Shown: positions 24,875 to 33,090 of the stretch, in pieces
Layout of the letters: every line of letters begins with the position of its first letter
Numbering within the stretch: position 1 is the first letter of the stretch
From: CAZHRK01 sp964534555
Lineage (GTDB): Bacteria; Babelota; Babeliae; Babelales; RVW-14
NCBI GenBank assembly: GCA_964534555.1
Contig: CAZHRK010000003.1
Location: forward strand, 1 to 64,000
Reading direction: 5' to 3'
Length of the DNA stretch: 64,000 bases
Position numbers and translations under genes: made by a program
Notes under the pieces: model-generated
The model's database searches: none
Seen by the model: only the letters and a program-made list of their open reading frames with translations
What the model was told of the DNA's origin: nothing

Positions 24875-25845
24875 TATTGTTCTTTTGTCATAGCCAAATC
24901 AATTTCTGGTCCTGAGATTCCCAGGTGCCTGAGGCCTTGGGCATCACCTGTTGTGTGCATTAAAACACCTGTTCTAAAAATGTATTCGGCTGCAATAATT
25001 ATGTGGCGTATTGTTGAGCAGATTAAATGAAATGCTGCGAGCCAAAAAAGATTGATATGCAGGAATAATTGATTGTTCAGCGGCGTATCAACAAAGTCAC
25101 AGATTAAAAAAATGAGTCCCACAATGAAAAATAATGTAGGAATTGATTGCAGAGCGCTAAACACTGCTGTTCCTCCCAGAGAGTGCCCAAAGGTTGAGCT
25201 CATGAGTTTTACTGAGCTGCGAATGCTTCCTAGCGCGCTTTCTCGTTTGATAGCCATGAGTGGGATGCTAAGGTATGTTGAGAGCCCCCACCCAAATTCA
25301 AAAACACGAGCAGAATACTCTCTGACCATCATGATTGGTGAGTAGTCCTGCCCATTTTGTTTTCCTCTGATTATGCCAACAAGCATTCCTACTACGCTGT
25401 TAATAATCATGATCATAAAAAGACCAGGTGCGCGCTTTATGCCTTCAAAAAGGTGAAACGCAAAAGATTCATAATTCACTGATGAGACGCCACCTGCGTA
25501 GAGGCAAATTGCAAATTTAAAGATCATATCTATGATTCTGAGCATCACGATAGTTGCTAGTATGATCAGTACAATCTTAATAACGCTTATTATATCAACA
25601 ATACTAACTACATGGATGCTTTCGCTGTTTCCTTCTTGGAAGGGACCAATAATAAGCACTCCATTATGTATGGTTGGTCTAAAAATAAGTCTGGATGATA
25701 GTTTAACAATAATCATTGTTGCAAGCATGAATTTGATCATTGTTATAGCGACAGTCCAAACAAGAAGCGACGTATTACTTACAAGTTTTGTCCACGATGC
25801 TACAAAGATACCTATTCCACGCCTAAGTGACGATAAAAAATTCAT
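24874..25845 (-). CDS. Multi-pass membrane protein (DUF6159-like)
   Basis: 323 residues with five or six hydrophobic helices and a basic N-terminus (SLRRGIGIFVASWTKLVSN). The composition and the late block SIRSSVKLMSSTFGHSLGG resemble bacterial integral membrane proteins of the DUF6159 type, which have no known function. I recognise it only loosely. No conserved catalytic residues stand out. The gene stands alone between a terminator and a promoter region shared with 26009-27817. Confidence 0.6.
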   Translation of the reverse strand: MNFLSSLRRGIGIFVASWTKLVSNTSLLVWTVAITMIKFMLATMIIVKLSSRLIFRPTIHNGVLIIGPFQEGNSESIHVVSIVDIISVIKIVLIILATIVMLRIIDMIFKFAICLYAGGVSSVNYESFAFHLFEGIKRAPGLFMIMIINSVVGMLVGIIRGKQNGQDYSPIMMVREYSARVFEFGWGLSTYLSIPLMAIKRESALGSIRSSVKLMSSTFGHSLGGTAVFSALQSIPTLFFIVGLIFLICDFVDTPLNNQLFLHINLFWLAAFHLICSTIRHIIIAAEYIFRTGVLMHTTGDAQGLRHLGISGPEIDLAMTKEQ

Positions 25846-26008
25846 ATAACCCCTTTCTGATCATTTCATCCTAAGGACTGCCCATAACTTGTCGCAAGAG
25901 ATTGACATGACTTGTAGATAAAATATTTCGATTTGGTTGATTAAATTACTAAATGAGTGTAATTCATGGTGGACAATACAATACTGGAGTTCTAGGGTGA
26001 GGTTTTAC

Positions 26009-27817
26009 ATGAGACACAGAAATACTCTAAGGTTGGTAATAGCGTCTTTTTTCCTGCTATCAAGTAATGCGTACGGTGCTCTGGCATTTGAAGCTGTCAA
26101 AGGTGCTGTCTCTGCACTTGGTGGCGTAGTTGCTAGTGGTGCTGCTCGTCTTGCAGCAGGTGGTAGGACCTCATCAGGTCTTCCGCGTTTTGTAGCAGCG
26201 GAAGCTGATGCGCTTATTGAAAGCTGTCAATTTGACCGCTTGAGTAGCTACGTGCTTCAATTTGTTGATGCTGGCTCTCCAGCATACAGCGAAGATGCTG
26301 TAGCATGGCTTAGAGCTGTTAGAGTAGTGCCATGTTTGCCGATTAAGTATCTTTATACTCGAATGATATTTGGGCAAAACTCTCCTAAAAAAGAAGATGT
26401 TTTAGATGCGCTTGTTGATGTGCAGGCATCTTTATTATTATTTGTTGTTGATGCGTATATTTGCCAAAACGCAGGGCTATTTCCAGAGGTTAGCCCTTTT
26501 GCTGATGCGTATACAAAAGCAAGAACATCACTCTTGGCTCCTTGGGCTGGGTTAGTTGAATTTTTGCAAAACAAATTCTTTACACGTTTTATTGATTCAA
26601 AATACCCGCAGCTGGCTTCTTTGCTAGCGGAAAAAGAAAATGTAGATAACGAGTTTTCGTTTACGCAAACATACGCACGGCTTTGTGAGTATATCGCACG
26701 TCTTTCTGATGAAGATTTGTATATTCCCCCACAAGTGATGTGCAAAGTATATTTGCCTTCAGTAGCAGGGTGGTCTCATACAGGTAAGATGGCTGCAGAT
26801 GCATTATCAGCTATCAGAGTTGCAGATGTTGGGCTTCATTTTGGTAATAGTGAGCCTGATATACTTGCTCGTCTAAGATCAGGGATAACAGATCAAGCGC
26901 GTTTCAGGGGTTTTCGTGCATTGTTTACAAAAGCCACACTACGAATGTTTAGAGCTATTGGATCATGGGGTGATTTACTAACAACAAGGATTCCTGATCG
27001 CATGGCTGTTGCGCTTGACCGAGCTGAGTACAAAGAAACGCTGTTTCCGCTGCCAGACCGTGCTGCTGTGGTGGATGGTGGCGCCGCTGTTAGTGGTACA
27101 TTGTCATCACGCTTGAGTGCTGCTGGCAGTGAACGTCGTGGCCGTGCGCCATCAAGTGGTCTCACTGCTGCCGAGCCTCCTGCAGCCACAGGCTCTGTTG
27201 GTAGAGCTCCAGTCCCACATAACCCATTAAAAAAGACAATCGGCGGAGCTGGTTTACAAAGTGCTTATTCTGGGGCATTTGCAGGGCTGCCACCAGATGG
27301 ATATACATCTGGTGAAACGTCTGATGATGATGGCAGTGGGTCTGACAGCGATACTGCTGAAGGATCTCCTGTTGCTGCAGCTGCTCGCTCAACAAGATCT
27401 GTGCCAGCCTTAGCTGCCCCTTTAGCTCGTGGTGCTGCCCGGGGTGGTGGTCGCTTGGTCGACGCTAGTGGTAGCGCTGCTGTTGGTGATTTAGAGGCTT
27501 CGCTTGAAGCGCTTACGTTACATTCTGCGTCAGTGCCTACAGCTGAAGCTAATCCTATGGCTTCTAGCATGATGGTTGCGGCAGGAGATCTTGCTGGGTT
27601 GCGTGATGCTCGTGCAGATGTTCATGCGCTTACACCTACATCTGAGGGTGATGAGGCTGCCGATGGTGCAGGTGGTGAGGGTGCTGATGACAGTGGGACA
27701 TTGAGTGCTGCTGCGTCAAGCGTGGTTGATAAACCAGGAGATGGTCATGCTGGAGATGGCCATAGAAGTGGCGGTGGTGGCTCTGGCAAAAAGGGTAAAA
27801 AAAACAAGAAAAAGTAA
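26009..27817 (+). CDS. Exported protein with low-complexity tail ending in polylysine
   Basis: 602 residues from the ATG at 26009, preceded by GGTGAGG; an earlier in-frame start at 25937 lacks a signal peptide context. The signal peptide is about 1-22 (ending NAYGA). Residues 25-340 form a helical domain without a recognised family. From about 350 on, the chain is Ala/Gly/Ser/Asp-rich and probably disordered, with a run of acidic residues (TSDDDGSGSDSD) and a final GSGKKGKKNKKK. The highly basic end resembles that of the giant exported protein at 35867-40822. The function is unknown. Confidence 0.65.
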   Translation: MRHRNTLRLVIASFFLLSSNAYGALAFEAVKGAVSALGGVVASGAARLAAGGRTSSGLPRFVAAEADALIESCQFDRLSSYVLQFVDAGSPAYSEDAVAWLRAVRVVPCLPIKYLYTRMIFGQNSPKKEDVLDALVDVQASLLLFVVDAYICQNAGLFPEVSPFADAYTKARTSLLAPWAGLVEFLQNKFFTRFIDSKYPQLASLLAEKENVDNEFSFTQTYARLCEYIARLSDEDLYIPPQVMCKVYLPSVAGWSHTGKMAADALSAIRVADVGLHFGNSEPDILARLRSGITDQARFRGFRALFTKATLRMFRAIGSWGDLLTTRIPDRMAVALDRAEYKETLFPLPDRAAVVDGGAAVSGTLSSRLSAAGSERRGRAPSSGLTAAEPPAATGSVGRAPVPHNPLKKTIGGAGLQSAYSGAFAGLPPDGYTSGETSDDDGSGSDSDTAEGSPVAAAARSTRSVPALAAPLARGAARGGGRLVDASGSAAVGDLEASLEALTLHSASVPTAEANPMASSMMVAAGDLAGLRDARADVHALTPTSEGDEAADGAGGEGADDSGTLSAAASSVVDKPGDGHAGDGHRSGGGGSGKKGKKNKKK

Positions 27818-27823
27818 CAGTGT

Positions 27824-27854
27824 AAAATAAGGGCGATTAACTCGCCCTTATTTT
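27824..27854. terminator. Bidirectional terminator
   Basis: AAAATAAGGGCGA and TCGCCCTTATTTT form a perfect 13-base-pair stem with a five-base loop, between convergent genes. Confidence 0.9.
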
Positions 27855-28734
27855 ATTTAAACTCATCTTGATAAAAAATAACAAACCCGAATAAAACAAT
27901 CCCGAGCGTTGCGAAAAAGTCCCACCCAATAGCCTCTTTGAAATAAAGCCAGCTTGTAGCACTTGCACTTATCGGCGCGATTAAGCTGCCAAGAGACATA
28001 AGTGTTGCTGATGTTGTTTTGAGCAGGTGTGCGTAGAGCTGATACGTTATAACGTTCGTTAGAATCATGATAAGCGCAAGCCAGCATCCAAATTGTAAGG
28101 GCTCTGCGATTGTTGCGTACGGCTCCATAAACCACGATGTAGAAAGCGACATGATCCCGCCCAGCAGCATCGTGTGGCCATTAATCCAAAAAGCTGACCG
28201 TGTTGTCCATCCTACGAGTTGTTTCATGATAATCCAGCCAAAACAAAATGCTGAGACAGAGACAATCATTGCAAGCTCTGGCCATGAAATCTTCCAGAAA
28301 ATATCAAGGTTTGCTTCAGAGGCTGATTGCACCATGATAGATGGTACTATGCCGCAAAAACCGATAGTCACACCGAGTAATTTTTTCCAGGTAATGCGCT
28401 CGCTGAGCAAAAGCACTGAAAATATAAATGAAACAAACGGGCTTAGGTTATAAATGAGCGCTGTTTTGCCTACTGTCATGTATCCAAGCGCGTAATAACG
28501 CAGGACATAAGGTAGAAATATGCCAATACTGCCTATGAGCGCTAATGATTTGATCATCTCTTTTGAGTACACAAATCGCTCTTTTCTAAAAAAGCGTGCG
28601 TATGAAAGCAAAAGGGTTCCTGCAAGTGTCATTCTGATGCCGATTAGATAAAGCGGCGGGGCAAATTGAAGCAGGATTTTGCTTATGGTAAAGGTTGATC
28701 CATAAATAATGTTAAGAAGAATGATCGCGAGCAT
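27853..28734 (-). CDS. EamA/DMT-family transporter
   Basis: 293 residues with ten hydrophobic helices in two EamA repeats. The first opens with IILLNIIYGSTFTISKILLQFAPP, and the second with SWPELAMIVSVSAFCFGWIIMKQL. A PxxL-type loop and a helix ending in LLLSERITWKKLLG match the family. The substrate is unknown. It is related only at family level to the EamA gene at 20056-20925. Confidence 0.9.
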   Translation of the reverse strand: MLAIILLNIIYGSTFTISKILLQFAPPLYLIGIRMTLAGTLLLSYARFFRKERFVYSKEMIKSLALIGSIGIFLPYVLRYYALGYMTVGKTALIYNLSPFVSFIFSVLLLSERITWKKLLGVTIGFCGIVPSIMVQSASEANLDIFWKISWPELAMIVSVSAFCFGWIIMKQLVGWTTRSAFWINGHTMLLGGIMSLSTSWFMEPYATIAEPLQFGCWLALIMILTNVITYQLYAHLLKTTSATLMSLGSLIAPISASATSWLYFKEAIGWDFFATLGIVLFGFVIFYQDEFK

Positions 28735-28790
28735 AGTCTTTTTTGTCCTCTTTGTTAGACTAAACCCCTAGTCTAGCAGAAAGGAAGCAG

Positions 28791-29264
28791 ATGAAGAATA
28801 CACAAATTAAAACACATATTCTTTTGGCGTCATTACTTTTTGCCGGTTGTGGCAACGCACACGAGCAAAAAGCTGCTGAAACAGCCAAAGAGACAAAAAA
28901 AGAGGCTCCTATGACAGCAGTACAAGATCTAAAAATTGAAGTTTTAAATCCAGCGGCAGAAACAGCTCAAGCTGCAGTTGTTGGCAGAAAAGCGGTTGTG
29001 CATTACACAGGCTGGCTGCTTGAAAATGGTACACTTGGCCGCAAGTTTGATAGCAGTGTTGATCGTGGTGAGCCGTTTGAATTCATTCTAGGTGTAGGCT
29101 ACGTCATTAAGGGATGGGATCTTACAGTTGCTAAAATGAAAAAAGGCGAAAAAGTAAGAGCTACTATTCCTTCTCATCTTGGATACGGTGCTCGTGGTGC
29201 TGGGGCAGTGATTCCGCCTAATGCAACCCTTGTTTTTGATATCGAGCTTTTGGATATTAAGTAA
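28791..29264 (+). CDS. FKBP-type peptidyl-prolyl isomerase lipoprotein
   Basis: 157 residues. The N-terminus carries a lipobox LFAGC with Cys20, so the protein should be anchored to a membrane by lipid. After a charged linker (about 21-55), a single FKBP domain follows, with KAVVHYTGWLLENG, FDSSVDRGEPFEF, VIKGWD and YGARGAG-AVIPPNATLVF. The ring of aromatic residues (Tyr, Phe, Trp, Tyr) that forms the isomerase pocket is present. It resembles the FKBP portion of the Legionella Mip surface protein. It would assist folding in the periplasm or act at the cell surface. Confidence 0.92.
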   Translation: MKNTQIKTHILLASLLFAGCGNAHEQKAAETAKETKKEAPMTAVQDLKIEVLNPAAETAQAAVVGRKAVVHYTGWLLENGTLGRKFDSSVDRGEPFEFILGVGYVIKGWDLTVAKMKKGEKVRATIPSHLGYGARGAGAVIPPNATLVFDIELLDIK

Positions 29265-29287
29265 ATCTTAGTATTTTCAACAGTTTT

Positions 29288-29317
29288 AAGGGGCCCGCTT
29301 TAGCGGGCCCCTTTTAT
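29288..29317 (+). terminator. Intrinsic terminator
   Basis: AAGGGGCCCGCT and AGCGGGCCCCTT form a 12-base-pair stem with a TT loop (effectively four bases), followed by TTATTT. It ends the FKBP gene. Confidence 0.9.
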
Positions 29318-29505
29318 TTAAAAGTGCAAAAAACGCTTATTTTTGTATCAAAAAGCACTATTTTGTTAGGTTTCTAAGCTGTTTTATACGTGTTAAACTT
29401 ATAGTGGTATTATTGATTCATAAGTTGATTCACGTAATTACAATCTCAATTTCTAAGCATTTTATACTAAATACGCTGTAGTTACAGAGCGAGGTAGGGG
29501 TAATA

Positions 29506-31446
29506 ATGATGGTACGTAATTTAAAGCTGGTTCTTTTGTGTGCATTTTTTGCACATGGATTTATGTATCCAGCATCCTCTTCACGAGGGTTCTTTTCGTC
29601 GATTTTAGATTTTTTAGGTTATGGGACATCGTTTTTTTCTACTGATGCTTTAAGGCCAGAGCCTGTCGATGACTCGCTTGTTATTTCGTATGTCGGTAAT
29701 GAACCAGTCGGACATCCATTTAGTGTGTTACCGTGTCTCCAGCAAAGACAAAGAATCAAGTCAGGTGAGCTTGCCTTAAAAGATGCCTCTTATAACGGCT
29801 GGGAGTGCGGTTTTTACTCTATTTATCACGCGCTCAAATCAGCAGGGCTGTATCCGGCGCCATCTGGTGCTGCCGGTGCTGCTAGTGCCGCTGCCGCAGG
29901 AGGAGCTGCCGCAGGTGCGCCAGCTGCAGGAAGATTTGATTGCCATGAGTATCGAGCTTTTTGGGATAACTTTGTTCAAAAAGACCGCGACTTGCGTGCA
30001 CGATACCCTGGCTGCAGAGTTCTTGATCCAACAGTTTATTCATTTGGAGCGCGCAGTACTGGTGGGATAGAGTTGCCAAATAGTGAGATTTTAAAACTTA
30101 TAGTTGGCTTAACGATTTTACCTGAGGCCACCCTCGATACGTACTATCGTAATCGATCAGACCTCGGACCTGCTGATGGTAGATTTCAAGAGTTGTGGGC
30201 ATCTGTACAAGCTGCTCACCCATCACTTTTTATTATAGACAAAGATCTTATTTTAGGACTTGCTGCAGGTGAGGATGTCCAACCAATTCTCCAATTAATG
30301 CGTGATCAAGGTGATGCCCTGCGTGTTATTATCTCTACTGGAGCTCATTGGATCTGTTTTGGGAAGATTCCTGGCGAGCAGGGGCTTTATTGTTTTGATT
30401 CGTATCAGACAGCTGGATTGGGTCGTGTTGGCCGAGATGTTACAGACTTAGGTGAGTTGCTTGCAGCGCGATTGTTTAGGCCTGCAGATGCTGCTACTCA
30501 TGCATTAGTTGATCGTATGAGGGAAGCGGCGCTTATGCCTCAAATGCAAGCGCTTTGGGATGCGGCAGAAGATAAAAGAAAAAAAGATGAAGCACTTAAG
30601 ACTGCTCTAGCAGCGTCTTCTGGTCCTGCTGTTTCTTTAGTAAGTGATGCGCCTGAAGAGCGTACACTAGCTTCAAAGCGCTCACGCGCTGAAGCTAATC
30701 TTGAAAAAGTTTCCCGACCTAAGGCAAAGCGATCACGTAAACTACAAACAACTATCCCGTTTTCTGTTGTTGAAACAGAGGCATCAGCTAAAGGAAATAC
30801 TCATGTATTTGCTGCAATTGCAGCCTACAGAGAGCTTATGGAAGATGATGCTATTACGCCTGATTCTATCTGTGCTGCTTTTGGCACCAGTGTTGATGCT
30901 TTATCTAAATATGATGCGCAAACCATTTTGGAAATGATTGATCACGAACATGATGTAATCATTTTTAATCAGCTGTTTCATGGTAACATTTCTCATGTTG
31001 TAAGAAATCGTTCATGGGTTGGAAAAATTCACCAACTACGACAAGCGCTTCGTTCTGGAGAGCGTGCTGTTTTTATTATGCCTGTAGCCGCTGATCATTT
31101 GGTTTGCTGTGTTCTTGATGAGGATACTACAACAGGTGAGATGGAAATTAAAATTTTTGATCCGCTTAATCCAACCGCAGCAGATGGTACGGTACTTGAT
31201 CCTATTTACACCGTCTTACAAAACCTATTATTACGCGACAAGTTTGTTACCCTTGACTCATTTGACTCACTAAACGCAGCATTAAAAAGAATTAAGCCAG
31301 GTGCGACATTGTCAGCAGCAAAAAGGGTTCTTGGTAAGACTAAATCAGAGCTTTTTTCAGCAGATGAATTGCGCGCACTCCTGCGTTCAGTTAATCCAGA
31401 AGAACTCGTTATAGACTCTGATTCATCAGAGAGCGATGACGAGTAA
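29506..31446 (+). CDS. Exported two-domain protein with papain-like motifs
   Basis: 646 residues. A signal peptide covers about 1-24. In the N-terminal half, YNGWECGFYSIYHAL (Cys101), GAHWICFGKI (His near 281) and YCFDSYQT (Asp near 297) have the order and sequence style of a papain-fold Cys protease or deubiquitinase. The C-terminal half repeats the pattern in AADHLVCCVL and IKIFDPLNP, but the matching Cys position is not Cys, so this copy looks inactive. Between them, at about 395-415, is a basic segment (SKRSRAEANLEKVSRPKAKR) that resembles a nuclear-localisation signal. AGGGG precedes the start. Proteolytic or ubiquitin-related function is inferred. Confidence 0.6.
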   Translation: MMVRNLKLVLLCAFFAHGFMYPASSSRGFFSSILDFLGYGTSFFSTDALRPEPVDDSLVISYVGNEPVGHPFSVLPCLQQRQRIKSGELALKDASYNGWECGFYSIYHALKSAGLYPAPSGAAGAASAAAAGGAAAGAPAAGRFDCHEYRAFWDNFVQKDRDLRARYPGCRVLDPTVYSFGARSTGGIELPNSEILKLIVGLTILPEATLDTYYRNRSDLGPADGRFQELWASVQAAHPSLFIIDKDLILGLAAGEDVQPILQLMRDQGDALRVIISTGAHWICFGKIPGEQGLYCFDSYQTAGLGRVGRDVTDLGELLAARLFRPADAATHALVDRMREAALMPQMQALWDAAEDKRKKDEALKTALAASSGPAVSLVSDAPEERTLASKRSRAEANLEKVSRPKAKRSRKLQTTIPFSVVETEASAKGNTHVFAAIAAYRELMEDDAITPDSICAAFGTSVDALSKYDAQTILEMIDHEHDVIIFNQLFHGNISHVVRNRSWVGKIHQLRQALRSGERAVFIMPVAADHLVCCVLDEDTTTGEMEIKIFDPLNPTAADGTVLDPIYTVLQNLLLRDKFVTLDSFDSLNAALKRIKPGATLSAAKRVLGKTKSELFSADELRALLRSVNPEELVIDSDSSESDDE

Positions 31447-31488
31447 TTTTTCTCACAACAGGCTTGATATCTAGAGCAATTATTGCAT

Positions 31489-31535
31489 AGCCTTCATGCA
31501 GACCTAATTAAAGGGGACAGCATGAAGGCTTTTTT
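31489..31535 (+). terminator. Terminator-like hairpin containing the next start codon
   Basis: AGCCTTCATGC (31489-31499) and GCATGAAGGCT (31520-31530) form a perfect 11-base-pair stem followed by a T tract. The ATG of the next gene (31522) lies in the 3' arm, its Shine-Dalgarno (AAAGGGG) in the loop, and the T run encodes the first hydrophobic residues of the signal peptide. It appears to terminate the 29506 gene while also forming the start of the next. Confidence 0.75.
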
Positions 31536-31950
31536 ATTGTCCGCGCTTATACTATCAAGCTATGTAGACCTTTCTGCCTGTGCATCATGGTGCTCATGGC
31601 TATCCGCGTGCTGCTGTGCAGATCCAACGTATATCGAGATGTCAACGGGTTATCCGTTTAAGTATTCAGAGCTCTCTTATGCTCTTAATAAGTTAATGAT
31701 ATTACCCCCTGAGGCACTTGATCAAATAGGCGATTTATACTGGGGCGTCACTAGTTCCTTGGGTGAGCCAACAGCAAAATATCTTGAAGCTGAAGGAATT
31801 TTGCATGGTGGCTGTTTTGTATTTATTTTTGATTTGGCTATCAGGCGCGCAGTATTAAAGCATGAGATCTTTTATACTGACGGCCAATCAAGGTATCGGA
31901 TTGCTTCGATTGAATCAGTCCTTGCTCAGGCGGGAATCGAAGAGGCATAA
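31522..31950 (+). CDS. Small exported Cys-rich protein of unknown function
   Basis: 142 residues from the ATG at 31522, with AAAGGGGAC upstream; an in-frame ATG at 31483 lies in the hairpin region without a Shine-Dalgarno. The signal peptide is about 1-20. The mature N-terminus is rich in cysteine and tryptophan (CASWCSWLSACCCAD), and the remainder is a mixed helical domain with no recognised family. The cysteines may form disulfides or bind metal. Confidence 0.62.
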   Translation: MKAFLLSALILSSYVDLSACASWCSWLSACCCADPTYIEMSTGYPFKYSELSYALNKLMILPPEALDQIGDLYWGVTSSLGEPTAKYLEAEGILHGGCFVFIFDLAIRRAVLKHEIFYTDGQSRYRIASIESVLAQAGIEEA

Positions 31951-32030
31951 TAAAAAATCTATGTTTAGCTGCTGCTCTTTGTGTAAAATCCCAACAGGGT
32001 AATTTTTTTACGTATGGGGTAGGGGTTCTT

Positions 32031-32765
32031 ATGAATAAAGTACGTTTATTAGGTTTTTCGCTGCTTGCTTTAGGCTGTTTTTTTTCAGGTCTTAAATCTG
32101 CTGCTGCGCCAGCGCCTGCAACGGTTGAGGCTGTTGATGCTGGATGTTGTGGTGGATGCGGCCTATGGGTTCGTGCTGCTGCGCCAGTTGCTTTTCAGAT
32201 AGCGGGGACAGTCGTAACTGCTGCGCTTGCAGCTGCAGCTGATGGTGGAGATGGTGCTGCAGTAGGTGAGGCAATCACAACAGCTCTATTTAGTAATGCA
32301 GATAAATTTGCAGCTACAGCTGTTAAAGGTGTAGAGCATGCGCTCAGAGAGCTTATGCGCACAAACCCTGGTCTTTTTAACAAGCTTAATGCTGTTGCAC
32401 GCGGTGCTTCAGGTGCATGGGAGAGTCTGACCCCAGTAGATCGTGCAAATCTTGTAAAAATTGGTCTTCTCCATGGAACAGCCGCTTCAGCAACATTGCC
32501 TGTTGAGCTTCGCGCTATGATTATGGCTCTGTGTGCTGATATCTCTGCAACAACGAGCCGTAGTGCAGCTGCAGGGTACACGCTGGTTGGTGTTGCTGGA
32601 AATGTGAATTTGGTTCCACTTCGTTCATGGGACGCCGGAGTATCTGCAGTAGCTACACGTAGCGCTGCGTATGCAGTCAGAGAAGGTCGTGAGGTTGGAA
32701 TGCTTCTTGGTGCAGTACTTGAAAGGTCTGTAACCGAGACTCATGCTGGCGAGCGCCGTAGCTAA
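32031..32765 (+). CDS. Exported Ala-rich protein of unknown function
   Basis: 244 residues with a signal peptide (about 1-24, ending LKSAA). A CCGGCG motif near residues 39-44 is followed by hydrophobic Ala/Val helices and an amphipathic helical remainder. AGGGG lies upstream of the ATG. No family is recognised. The gene ends at a strong terminator shared with the convergent rpmH. Confidence 0.6.
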   Translation: MNKVRLLGFSLLALGCFFSGLKSAAAPAPATVEAVDAGCCGGCGLWVRAAAPVAFQIAGTVVTAALAAAADGGDGAAVGEAITTALFSNADKFAATAVKGVEHALRELMRTNPGLFNKLNAVARGASGAWESLTPVDRANLVKIGLLHGTAASATLPVELRAMIMALCADISATTSRSAAAGYTLVGVAGNVNLVPLRSWDAGVSAVATRSAAYAVREGREVGMLLGAVLERSVTETHAGERRS

Positions 32766-32794
32766 GAGATTTTTTGCTGAATAAAGAGCATGAA

Positions 32795-32823
32795 AAAAGG
32801 GACCTGAATTTCAGGTCCCTTTT
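32795..32823. terminator. Bidirectional terminator
   Basis: AAAAGGGACCTGAA and TTCAGGTCCCTTTT form a perfect 14-base-pair palindrome with a minimal loop, between the convergent exported gene and rpmH. Confidence 0.88.
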
Positions 32824-32830
32824 AAACTTT

Positions 32831-32965
32831 TTAAGCACCGAGGCGAACGCGACGAGCTGAACGACGGCGAGCGATAATCTTGCGGCCGTTTCTGGTTTTC
32901 ATTCTTGTACGAAAACCGTGCTTTTTTCTTCTGCGACGATTGCTCGGTTGGTATGTTACTGACAT
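32831..32965 (-). CDS. rpmH: Ribosomal protein bL34
   Basis: 44 residues, very basic: it starts MSVTYQPSNRRRRKKHGFRTRM and has the diagnostic GRKIIARRRSARRVRL. It is a structural protein of the large ribosomal subunit. AGGAG sits five bases before the ATG. In most bacteria rpmH is followed by rnpA, yidD and yidC, but here a terminator follows at once and the next gene is convergent, so the classic cluster is broken. Confidence 0.96.
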   Translation of the reverse strand: MSVTYQPSNRRRRKKHGFRTRMKTRNGRKIIARRRSARRVRLGA

Positions 32966-33026
32966 AGTGTCTCCTGGTCCACTTCATTGATGTGATTACT
33001 TGTGCACAAATAATATCGATGCAGGC

Positions 33027-33055
33027 ATTCTACTGGAATCGCGGCCTTTTGGCAA
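33027..33055 (-). promoter_or_regulatory. Promoter of rpmH
   Basis: On the minus strand TTGCCA (plus 33050-33055), a 17-base spacer and TAGAAT (plus 33027-33032) form a good sigma-70-type promoter, about 60 bases upstream of the rpmH start. Confidence 0.7.
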
Positions 33056-33090
33056 GTCAAAATTACCGCAAAACATTACAGATAGAATTT

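Noticed and set aside
26893..27570. Ala/Pro/Ser-rich minus-strand frames opposite the low-complexity tail
   Set aside because: They mirror GC-rich repetitive codons of the 26009 gene and lack ribosome sites.
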